Shown here piece after piece: positions 1 through 5,574 of a stretch of 5,574 nucleotides of DNA. The position numbers were made by a program, and so were the translations under genes. The notes under the pieces were generated by a model, which saw only the letters and a list, made by a program, of their open reading frames with translations, had not been told where the DNA came from and did no database searches. The stretch's first letter is position 1. The number at the start of each line of letters is the position of its first letter. The stretch spans positions 1 through 5,574 of the forward strand of contig SXHM01000138.1 in NCBI GenBank assembly GCA_005773695.1, read 5' to 3'. Origin of the DNA: Bacteroidota bacterium. GTDB taxonomy: Bacteria > Bacteroidota > Bacteroidia > SXHM01.

Positions 1-665
1 TCGGACAAAGCGGAAGCGGAAAAACTGTTTTAACCAAATGCATGGTTGGCTTAATGCCGGTTGATGAGGGGCATGTTGAATTTGACGGGCGCGATTTTCT
101 TTCCATGGATTTTAAAGACAAGAAAAAAATACGTCAGGAGCTTGGAATGCTTTTTCAGGGCGGTGCATTGTTTGATTCGCTCACGGTGGAACAAAACGTA
201 ATGTTTCCCCTCAGCATATTTTCTGAGATGAGCAGCGAAGAGCAATTAGATCGCGTTAACTTTTGTCTTGCTCGGGTAAACCTTGTAAACAGCAACCACC
301 TCTACCCTTCTGAAATTAGCGGTGGAATGAAAAAGCGGGTAGCTATTGCCCGCGCCATTGCTATGAATCCGAAATATCTTTTTTGCGATGAGCCTAACTC
401 TGGTTTAGATCCGAAGACTTCAATCGTAATTGATAACCTGATTAAAGAAATTACCGAAGAGTTTAATATCACCACCGTTGTAATTACCCACGACATGAAC
501 TCTGTTATGGAAATTGGAGATAACATTATTTTCATCTACAAAGGCCAGAAATGGTGGGAAGGCAGCAACGAAGAAATTTTGCGCACCGATAATCAGGAAA
601 TCAATGATTTTGTATACGCATCGAACTACATGAAGCGAATCAAGAAAGAATTTTCGGGAAAATAA
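1..665 (+). CDS. MlaF-like ABC transporter ATP-binding protein (5' end outside window)
   Basis: This is the ATPase subunit of an ABC transporter of the MlaF/Ttg2A type, which powers lipid movement between inner and outer membranes together with a MlaE permease and an MCE (MlaD-like) protein. The reading frame is open from the window edge, with the first whole codon at nt 3. It starts directly with a Walker A motif, GQSGSGKT (nt 3-26), so about 30-40 N-terminal residues are missing and the ATG at nt 42 is not the true start. Numbering from that Met, the visible motifs are the Q-loop Gln39 in MLFQGG, the ABC signature ISGGMKKR (92-99), Walker B YLFCDEP (112-118) with catalytic Glu117, D-loop SGLDP (120-124) and H-loop His150 in ITHD. 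All catalytic elements are intact. The Met after SGG and the LFQGGALF stretch are typical of the Mla branch rather than of generic importers. A DUF1456 gene follows after 6 bp; no MCE gene follows directly. The family call is firm; the lipid substrate is inferred. Confidence 0.9.
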   Translation, partial: GQSGSGKTVLTKCMVGLMPVDEGHVEFDGRDFLSMDFKDKKKIRQELGMLFQGGALFDSLTVEQNVMFPLSIFSEMSSEEQLDRVNFCLARVNLVNSNHLYPSEISGGMKKRVAIARAIAMNPKYLFCDEPNSGLDPKTSIVIDNLIKEITEEFNITTVVITHDMNSVMEIGDNIIFIYKGQKWWEGSNEEILRTDNQEINDFVYASNYMKRIKKEFSGK

Positions 666-671
666 AAATCG

Positions 672-914
672 ATGCTAACCAACAACGACATACTTAAAAA
701 ACTGCGCATAGCCCTTGAGCTAAAGGACGATGATATTATTCATATCCTAAAACTGGCAGATTTCACCGTCTCTAAAAGCGAGTTAAGTGCGCTGTTTCGC
801 AAAGACGACCATCCTAATTATGTTGCCTGTGGTGACCAACTCTTGCGCAATTTTTTGCAGGGGCTTATTATTTATAAGCGAGGCCCGATGAAGAAGAAAG
901 AAGAAAGTAAATAA
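672..914 (+). CDS. DUF1456 (YehS-like) family protein, single repeat
   Basis: An 80-residue cytoplasmic protein of the DUF1456 family, whose function is not known. From memory, E. coli YehS is about twice this length and has two copies of the domain. This protein matches one copy: N-terminal NNDILKKLRIAL (residues 4-15), then DDDIIHILK (19-27), LFRKDDHPNY (41-50) and the conserved CGDQLLRNFLQGL (53-65). It resembles the second YehS repeat most closely. It ends in a lysine/glutamate-rich tail after KRG (69-71), encoded by a purine-only run. The start is ATG at 672, 6 bp after the ATPase stop. There is no Shine-Dalgarno sequence, but the family motif begins at residue 4, which supports this start. 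The close spacing suggests co-transcription with the ATPase, though a functional link is not implied. Half-length members exist, so this may be a complete gene rather than a truncated one. Confidence 0.85.
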   Translation: MLTNNDILKKLRIALELKDDDIIHILKLADFTVSKSELSALFRKDDHPNYVACGDQLLRNFLQGLIIYKRGPMKKKEESK

Positions 915-952
915 ATCTTCAGGCTTAGATAATTCATTAACCTGCTGAGGAA

Positions 953-1642
953 TCACACTATCGATTCACCGTTAGCATTAGTAGTCAACACCTCACTCAT
1001 ATAATCAAAATAAGGTCTTACTGATTTGAAAATGCGGTTTACCTCTGCAACAAAATTATCTGACAACACTTCCTTATCAGTGAATTGATGACGAAAAATA
1101 AATTGTTTTTGGCGCAATAACTCAATTGCAGGATGATTAGTTTGAAAACCGCGTGGCGCAGTTGCAACTGTGTCGCCAGTTAATTTTCCTAAATTTTCTT
1201 TGATACTCTTCAGCTTTAATATTTTGTTCCAGTCTTGGTAATTGACAGCTATATCCTCACGAATTCTTTTAAGGTCGGCAGGGTTTGGTGAAAAAAAACC
1301 ACAAGCAAGAAAACTATTGCCTGGTTTGAGATTGCAGTAATAACCTCCTCTGCGAAGCTTACTTGCCCTCTGAAAACCAAAAGCAAAACGCGGATTGTAA
1401 GGTGCTTTATTTTTGCTGAAGCGAACATCATTATAAATACGATATAAACTTTTCTTTCCCGAATCGTTTTCCAACACATCGTGCTTATTCATCTCCCTAA
1501 TTAAATCATCAACAAAAGAAATCATGTTCTGATTTGCTTCAAGATACTTTTCTTTATTTGCATTAAACCAATCTCTGTTATTCTTTTCAGATAAGTCGCT
1601 CAAAAATTTAAAAGTCGATTTTTGAATCGCGTGATGTTTCAT
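953..1642 (-). CDS. DUF2461 family protein
   Basis: A 229-residue protein of the DUF2461 (TIGR02453) family, of unknown biochemical function and of normal family length. Recognisable family blocks are NNRDWFNANK (residues 21-30), the strongly conserved RIYNDVRFSKNKAPY (68-82), GGYY (99-102), the FLACGFFSP strand (111-119), APRGF (162-166) and NHPAIELLR (169-177). No signal peptide or membrane segment is visible, so it is probably cytoplasmic. The start is ATG at 1642 (reverse strand), 15 bp after the acylase stop; the spacer is T-rich without a Shine-Dalgarno sequence. It is therefore the likely last gene of a three-gene operon. Its stop faces the DUF1456 stop across 38 bp. The family is widespread and is found beside many unrelated genes, so its place here may reflect convenience rather than a shared pathway. 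Family assignment is confident; role unknown. Confidence 0.9.
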   Translation of the reverse strand: MKHHAIQKSTFKFLSDLSEKNNRDWFNANKEKYLEANQNMISFVDDLIREMNKHDVLENDSGKKSLYRIYNDVRFSKNKAPYNPRFAFGFQRASKLRRGGYYCNLKPGNSFLACGFFSPNPADLKRIREDIAVNYQDWNKILKLKSIKENLGKLTGDTVATAPRGFQTNHPAIELLRQKQFIFRHQFTDKEVLSDNFVAEVNRIFKSVRPYFDYMSEVLTTNANGESIV

Positions 1643-1657
1643 TACTGGAATAAAAAA

Positions 1658-3757
1658 TTATTGGGGATGATAAATCCGCTCTGCACTTTTGTAAACTTCC
1701 TCTTTATTGAGCGAACGTTTTTTTAGTTTTTGTGCCACAAACAATTCCATCTGGTCGTTGTAATGTTTGCTATAAGGGCGGCTTGATGCACCATAAGAAT
1801 GGATGCTCTCTATTTCAGGTCCTGCTTTGGTAAATTTTACCAGTTGTACAAAACTATCTCCAATCCAAAGACGCATGCGGCCGTCAGGCATAGGACTTGA
1901 ATACGCAGCACGAATACAATCAGGGCAGCCATTAATTGCTAATGCTTTTCCCCCACGCTCAAGCACCTGAACTTTTGAAAGTGGAATATCAATGCTGCCA
2001 AAGTTTTTAATCAAATGCTCTTTCCCTTCGCGAATACTTTTAACAGCCATTTCTATTCTGTATTCTTTGCTTTTGCGTAAACTGTCTTCTTTTCCTCCAG
2101 TATTTTCATACAGCTTCCACATCGAAAGCAAAACAATTGAAAAATTCATATCCAGGCTGTCTGCACTGCGGTCAAAAGTTTTTATTTTTTTTATTGCATC
2201 GGCTATATCTGGGAATTTTTCTTCATCCAGATTCATAAATTCATCCAATGAAAAATCGCGGAGAAATTTTAGTTTTTGCGGATAGGTGTGGTCAAATTTT
2301 ATGCGTTTAAAATCTTCGTAGTTTACATTTTTGTATTGCTCCATCAGTTCATAAAAACGCAAACTGCGGTTATTTACTTCAAGCTGATAACCCATGGTAG
2401 GACTGTAACACGTGCCATCCAGATTGCAGTCTTTTCCAGTTCCGTCAAAAGCAGAATTATTTACATTAAACACATAACCGCAATCGGGATTAATAAAGTT
2501 TGCCAGACCTTCAACCGGATAATATGAATCCCAAAGTGTGGCAGAAGTATCGCCCGGAACCACCATGTTCCAGTTGTAATTTAAATTGCGGACAGGAAAT
2601 AATCCGTTTGCAATTAACATGATGTTATTTTCTTTATCGGCATACGTTACATTCTGATGAGCGATGCCCTGGATTTTTAAAGCACTCATAAACTCATTGT
2701 AATTTTTTGCCTTGTTCATGCGGTACCATTGTTCACCCGCTTTTAGTGTAAGCAGCGCTGGCATGCGGAAAGCAAAAGTTCCATGCTTGGTTTTCAGGGT
2801 TGGTCCGTAAATACTTTTCCAATATTTTTTCCCAATAGCAAGAATAAAACCTTTCTTTTCTTTCTTGCCGATTTTCACTCGAAGCTTAGCGCGTTTAGTT
2901 TCCAGCTTCATCCATTTTCCATCAAATTTGTAAAAATTCTTTTTGCGGGGGTGCATTGTTAGTTTGTAAACATCAAGACCGTCAACATGTCCTGTAGTAT
3001 GTGCCCAACCTAAATTTTCATTTGTGCCATGAAAAACAGAAATGCCTCCATGAAAAAGTGAACCGGTAATATTCCATCCTTCTTCGCTGCATATGTGTGC
3101 CTCGTACCATGAGAGCAAACCTTCGAGTGGCTGATGAGAATTAATATCCAAATATGTATTTCCATCCGTTGTAATTTTTGGACTAAATGCAATGGCGTTT
3201 GAACCTACGCCTTCATCAAAATTTTCAGGAATTCGAGAAAGAATATTTCCGTTAATAATATCGTTGATAGTTCCGTCAACACCTCCCATCAAAGCCAGAC
3301 CAAGCATATAACCCGCAAGAGCATCCTGCGGACGCACATTGAAGAATTTTTCTTTTACATACAACTCTTTCGGATGTGCTTTTGTGTAAGCATTTGCACC
3401 TGCGCAATAACCTTCCAACACTCGTTTATAATCTTCGGGCACATCTTTTTCATAGTGCTCTTCCACAAAATCAATTACACCCATTAATTGTGCAGCGTAA
3501 TCTATTTTTGCGCCTTCAATACCCAGATGTCTTGCCAATTGTGATTTGGCAGCAAGCAAGAGAAATTGAGCATTTGCTGTATCGTCTTCTAATGTTGCCC
3601 AAGCTAAACCATATGCAACCTCAGCATCTGTTTTTGCAAAAATATGCGGCACTCCGAAGGTATCGCGAACGATTTCAATTTTGCTCGGGTCTATACTCTG
3701 TGCATTAGCAAGAGAGAAAGCCGATATCACAAAAACAAACAGTGCAAACCTCCTCAT
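1658..3757 (-). CDS. Penicillin acylase family Ntn hydrolase (secreted amidohydrolase)
   Basis: A 699-residue member of the penicillin amidase / acyl-homoserine-lactone acylase family (N-terminal nucleophile hydrolases), which cleave amide bonds after autocatalytic splitting into alpha and beta chains. A signal peptide spans about residues 1-19 (MRRFALFVFV core, cleavage after ANA), so it acts in the periplasm or outside. Family marks follow in order: RDTFGVPHIF (31-40), GLAWATLEDD (50-59), and the processing site VG|SNAIAFSP with predicted nucleophile Ser186, which would become the beta-chain N terminus. Next come HGTNENLGWAHT with D-LDVY (243-264), AHQNVTYAD (366-374), and NVNNSAF (431-437), the likely oxyanion Asn region. 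Unusual details are cysteines 425, 444 and 450 and a CPDC motif (611-614), possible disulfides in an exported protein. The gene abuts the lipoprotein stop (TAAATG) and precedes DUF2461 by 15 bp. The substrate cannot be read from sequence; antibiotic or quorum-signal hydrolysis is only one possibility. Confidence 0.93.
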   Translation of the reverse strand: MRRFALFVFVISAFSLANAQSIDPSKIEIVRDTFGVPHIFAKTDAEVAYGLAWATLEDDTANAQFLLLAAKSQLARHLGIEGAKIDYAAQLMGVIDFVEEHYEKDVPEDYKRVLEGYCAGANAYTKAHPKELYVKEKFFNVRPQDALAGYMLGLALMGGVDGTINDIINGNILSRIPENFDEGVGSNAIAFSPKITTDGNTYLDINSHQPLEGLLSWYEAHICSEEGWNITGSLFHGGISVFHGTNENLGWAHTTGHVDGLDVYKLTMHPRKKNFYKFDGKWMKLETKRAKLRVKIGKKEKKGFILAIGKKYWKSIYGPTLKTKHGTFAFRMPALLTLKAGEQWYRMNKAKNYNEFMSALKIQGIAHQNVTYADKENNIMLIANGLFPVRNLNYNWNMVVPGDTSATLWDSYYPVEGLANFINPDCGYVFNVNNSAFDGTGKDCNLDGTCYSPTMGYQLEVNNRSLRFYELMEQYKNVNYEDFKRIKFDHTYPQKLKFLRDFSLDEFMNLDEEKFPDIADAIKKIKTFDRSADSLDMNFSIVLLSMWKLYENTGGKEDSLRKSKEYRIEMAVKSIREGKEHLIKNFGSIDIPLSKVQVLERGGKALAINGCPDCIRAAYSSPMPDGRMRLWIGDSFVQLVKFTKAGPEIESIHSYGASSRPYSKHYNDQMELFVAQKLKKRSLNKEEVYKSAERIYHPQ

Positions 3758-3760
3758 TTA
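3755..3760 (-). promoter_or_regulatory. Abutting stop/start junction (TAAATG) of lipoprotein and acylase genes
   Basis: On the minus strand the lipoprotein stop TAA is followed at once by the acylase ATG with no intervening base. No Shine-Dalgarno sequence precedes the ATG, but codons 2-3 read AGGAGG (3749-3754), a Shine-Dalgarno-like run just inside the gene. The arrangement is a typical sign of translational coupling by terminating ribosomes. The junction is seen directly; coupling is inferred. Confidence 0.6.
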
Positions 3761-4981
3761 CAGCGTTACCGGAGAAAGTTTTGTTTTTGAACAATCAAAA
3801 TGCGTGCGGTCAGTGTTAGGATTTTTGAATTCATTTGGAGCATCTATTACTGCAAATTTTGCTCCGTTATTATCTCCAACACAAATCATATTTGGCTCTT
3901 TGTAATTGCCGTTTGCCTGCTCCAATGCAGGATCAAGGTATCCATCAAAAATAATATCGGGACGGTTTACAGGAAACTTATACATCAGTAATTTACCCAG
4001 GTCATATTCAAGCGCAGGAGTACTCAATGCTTTTCTGCTGATGCGATTATCATAAACCCAAACACTTTTAGAATATGGGTCAAACTTTGGATCGTCATAT
4101 GGCTTCTGCACTAATTTATAACTCACAATTGCAATGCCCATAGTTTTATTATTTTCAAGTGTATTATCAAAAATTTCCACCTCTTTAGTTGCCATAACCA
4201 TAACTCCTGTACCCGGAGGAACCTCGCCAACCACATTACCTTTAGGAGCAAAATTGCGGAAGTTATTTTCTATACATTTATTGTGATACAGGCGCACTTT
4301 AGAACCGCTTTGTGTTAATCCCGGCATATCAAACACCAGTAAACCTCCTGTATTTTCATGTGCATAGCAATCAAACACATCGGCACGAATACAATTTTCA
4401 ATTTCAATTCCGGCAACGTTGTGATAAGCTTCACAATTTTTTACAATCACACCGCGTGACTGGCCAACATAAATACCTGCATCGGAAGCTCCAATAGCAA
4501 TACAATTATCCAGTAACACCGAATCGCAATCAACAGGATAAAAACCATACGCCCCGTTCTTTTCCTGAGGCTCGCCCGTCCACTCCACTCTCAGATTTTT
4601 AAATGTTGCTTGTTTAATTTTTTGTGTTTTTATTCCATCACCTTTTGTGTCTTGTATGGTAAGGTCAGTTATAACAAGGTTCTCACAATTATTCATTTTA
4701 AAGCCTTCTGCACCTTCTGTTTGTCCTTCCCACGAAAGAATTGTTTTATCCAAACCTGCACCTTTAATGGTAACATTTTTCTTTCCTTCTAATGAAAGAC
4801 TGCCTTTAAATTTGTAATGCCCTTCGGGAATATCAATCACAGCGCCATCTTCGGCCATGATAAATTTTGTTTGTATATCTTTTTCAATATCCTGCCAATC
4901 TGTAATTTTTTGTGATGTTTTTTCACCACAAGCAGCTATTGAACAAATCAGTACTGCCATTAAAAGTGTGCGGAAATTCAT
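3758..4981 (-). CDS. Parallel beta-helix repeat lipoprotein
   Basis: A 407-residue exported lipoprotein with a right-handed parallel beta-helix, resembling the TIGR03805 'parallel beta-helix repeat-containing protein' group. The N terminus is a lipoprotein signal peptide with lipobox IAAC and acylated Cys18. A capping segment (about 40-65, with the pectate-lyase-like IPEGHYKFKG) is followed by successive coils: NVTIKGAGL (69-77), NLVITDLTI (101-109), SVLLDNCIA (154-162), GVIVKNCEA (177-185), a coil through DVFDCYA (201-207), KVRLYHNKC (228-236), EVEIFDNTL (267-275) and SVWVYDNRI (306-314). Recurrent Asn-Cys or Asp-Cys pairs at turns (C99, C152, C160, C183, C197, C205) suggest an internal ladder. 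Residues about 320-407 do not repeat and may form a C-terminal cap. Related folds bind or cleave polysaccharides, but no catalytic triad is evident. It is the first gene of the operon, directly coupled to the acylase, and lies divergent to another beta-helix gene. Function beyond fold and location is unknown. Confidence 0.9.
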   Translation of the reverse strand: MNFRTLLMAVLICSIAACGEKTSQKITDWQDIEKDIQTKFIMAEDGAVIDIPEGHYKFKGSLSLEGKKNVTIKGAGLDKTILSWEGQTEGAEGFKMNNCENLVITDLTIQDTKGDGIKTQKIKQATFKNLRVEWTGEPQEKNGAYGFYPVDCDSVLLDNCIAIGASDAGIYVGQSRGVIVKNCEAYHNVAGIEIENCIRADVFDCYAHENTGGLLVFDMPGLTQSGSKVRLYHNKCIENNFRNFAPKGNVVGEVPPGTGVMVMATKEVEIFDNTLENNKTMGIAIVSYKLVQKPYDDPKFDPYSKSVWVYDNRISRKALSTPALEYDLGKLLMYKFPVNRPDIIFDGYLDPALEQANGNYKEPNMICVGDNNGAKFAVIDAPNEFKNPNTDRTHFDCSKTKLSPVTL

Positions 4982-5013
4982 AATTAAAAGGGGATTTGGG
5001 ATTTTATGATGAT

Positions 5014-5037
5014 TGCAAATGTGTAATTTAATTTGCA
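5014..5037. repeat. Inverted repeat TGCAAAT-N10-ATTTGCA
   Basis: Two perfect 7-bp half-sites in inverted orientation are separated by 10 bp and begin 33 bp upstream of the lipoprotein ATG. The half-site spacing is compatible with a dimeric regulator binding site. The repeat is short and AT-rich, so chance is a real alternative. Confidence 0.35.
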
Positions 5038-5110
5038 GAATGGGAAGTGTTTGACAGAAGAAATTTTGTGACAGTCAATAATTAACCTCCGGCACCTGCT
5101 GAATCTTTTT

Positions 5111-5118
5111 TAAATTTG
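5111..5118 (+). promoter_or_regulatory. Bacteroidota-type -7 promoter box (TAAATTTG)
   Basis: TAAATTTG matches the TAnnTTTG consensus of the Bacteroidota primary sigma factor. It lies 34 bp upstream of the ATG at 5153, which would give a leader of roughly 25-30 bases. No clear TTG -33 element is present at the expected spacing, so only half of the promoter is supported. Confidence 0.45.
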
Positions 5119-5152
5119 TAAGCCCTTTCAATCACTAATAAAGGCTATTTTA

Positions 5153-5574
5153 ATGGTGCGCAGTTTACTCTTCCTTCTCTTCTTATTACTTCAATCGGGT
5201 TTAATTTTTTCTCAGGAATGTGGCGTTATCTATGTTTCTGCGAATGGAGCAGGCAGCGGTGCAGCAGGCACAAAAGCCGTTCCTGCCTCATTAGATTACG
5301 GACTGACATTGGTTAGCCCTGCCAACAAAAAAATTCGGATGGCAGAAGGCAATTATCCGATTACCTCACCTTTGCAAATGCAGGCCGACCTTACTATTGA
5401 AGGTGGTTTTGATGTAACAACCTGGATAAAAAGTAACCGCAACATCACAAAAATTCTTCGCGATAATTCAAACATACAATCAGTGCCTCCTGCACTGATT
5501 GGTATAAATTGCGTCAACATCAGCAATTTTCGTTTGCTTGATTTGCGGCTCGAAGTTGAAGATGCAACAGGTAA
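5153..5574 (+). CDS. Secreted beta-helix surface protein (3' end outside window)
   Basis: An open frame starts at ATG 5153 and continues without a stop for 140 codons to the window edge. The N terminus is a clear signal peptide: Met-Val-Arg, then a leucine/phenylalanine-rich core (residues 5-19), with cleavage probably near FSQ (19-21). The mature part begins with CGVIYVSANGAGSG (23-36), then AAGTKAVPASLDYGL (37-51), IRMAEGNYPI (61-70), LTIEGGFD (80-87) and TTWIKSN (89-95). This is the N-terminal beta-helix entry seen in large Bacteroidota surface proteins, with successive strands again at NISNFRLLDLRL (122-133). Such proteins are often very long and end with a type IX secretion signal, which cannot be checked here. 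The ATG choice is supported by the signal peptide beginning at residue 1 and by the promoter box upstream. It could be an adhesin or a polysaccharide-associated protein; no enzymatic residues are identifiable. Confidence 0.82.
   Translation, partial: MVRSLLFLLFLLLQSGLIFSQECGVIYVSANGAGSGAAGTKAVPASLDYGLTLVSPANKKIRMAEGNYPITSPLQMQADLTIEGGFDVTTWIKSNRNITKILRDNSNIQSVPPALIGINCVNISNFRLLDLRLEVEDATG

Larger units (their letters stand above)
4982..5152. promoter_or_regulatory. Divergent intergenic regulatory region
   Basis: This 171-bp AT-rich gap lies between the divergent starts of the beta-helix lipoprotein (minus) and the secreted beta-helix protein (plus). It should hold promoters for both directions. 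A TAnnTTTG box is visible for the plus gene. A short inverted repeat lies 33-56 bp upstream of the minus gene. TGACAG occurs twice 17 bp apart (5052-5057 and 5069-5074). No convincing Bacteroidota promoter is seen for the minus direction, and no Shine-Dalgarno sequence precedes either start. Confidence 0.6.

Noticed and set aside
42..44. ATG at 42 as the start of the ATPase gene
   Set aside because: The frame is open upstream and encodes a perfect Walker A motif at nt 3-26, so the real start lies outside the window.
51..245. Open frame antisense to the ABC ATPase
   Set aside because: It lies fully inside a gene with intact ABC motifs, and its translation shows no recognisable domain.
915..952. 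Possible bidirectional terminator in the convergent gap
   Set aside because: Only a 4-bp CAGG/CCTG pairing with a 17-base loop can be drawn, with no adjacent T-run; too weak to call.
1992..2527. Two plus-strand open frames antisense to the acylase gene
   Set aside because: The acylase frame has continuous family motifs through this stretch; the opposite translations look like shadows without domain features.
3376..3905. Plus-strand open frames over the acylase 5' end and the lipoprotein 3' end
   Set aside because: They overlap two well-supported minus-strand genes and show no family motifs.
5014..5030. Minus-strand -7 box CACATTTG for the lipoprotein operon
   Set aside because: It mismatches TAnnTTTG at the first base and has no TTG element at the right distance, so it was not called as a promoter.
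5051..5082. E. coli-like promoter (TTGACA with a downstream AATAAT)
   Set aside because: The spacing of 20 bp is long, and Bacteroidota housekeeping promoters use a different consensus (TAnnTTTG), which is present further downstream.

Overview
The window looks like a chromosomal segment from a member of the Bacteroidota, probably Flavobacteriales-like or Chitinophagales-like (inference). The base composition is AT-leaning. None of the starts examined has a clear upstream Shine-Dalgarno sequence. One intergenic region carries a TAnnTTTG box typical of the Bacteroidota housekeeping sigma factor. The protein types also fit: a MlaF-like ATPase with an ISGGMKKR signature, a beta-helix lipoprotein, and a secreted beta-helix protein of the kind often exported by type IX secretion in this phylum.

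Layout. Positions 1-665 (+) hold the 3' part of a MlaF-type ABC ATPase gene, cut by the window edge inside its Walker A region. It is followed 6 bp later by a small one-repeat DUF1456 (YehS-like) gene at 672-914 (+). A 38-bp convergent gap separates this pair from a three-gene minus-strand cluster. Read in its own direction, that cluster is a parallel beta-helix lipoprotein (4981 to 3758), a penicillin-acylase-family Ntn hydrolase (3757 to 1658), and a DUF2461 protein (1642 to 953). The first two genes abut exactly as TAAATG and the third follows after 15 bp, so they very likely form one operon. A 171-bp divergent intergenic region (4982-5152) then leads to a secreted beta-helix protein beginning at 5153 (+), which runs off the right edge.

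How the genes may work together. The ATPase would energise an inner-membrane lipid transporter with a MlaE-like permease and an MCE protein, neither of which lies in the window. The minus-strand operon combines a predicted envelope lipoprotein with a signal-peptide-bearing amidohydrolase, which suggests a joint role in the periplasm or at the outer membrane on an unknown acylated or amide substrate. DUF2461 has no known function and no visible export signal. I see no mobile elements, CRISPR array, tRNA or rRNA. The least ordinary point is the lipoprotein-acylase pairing.
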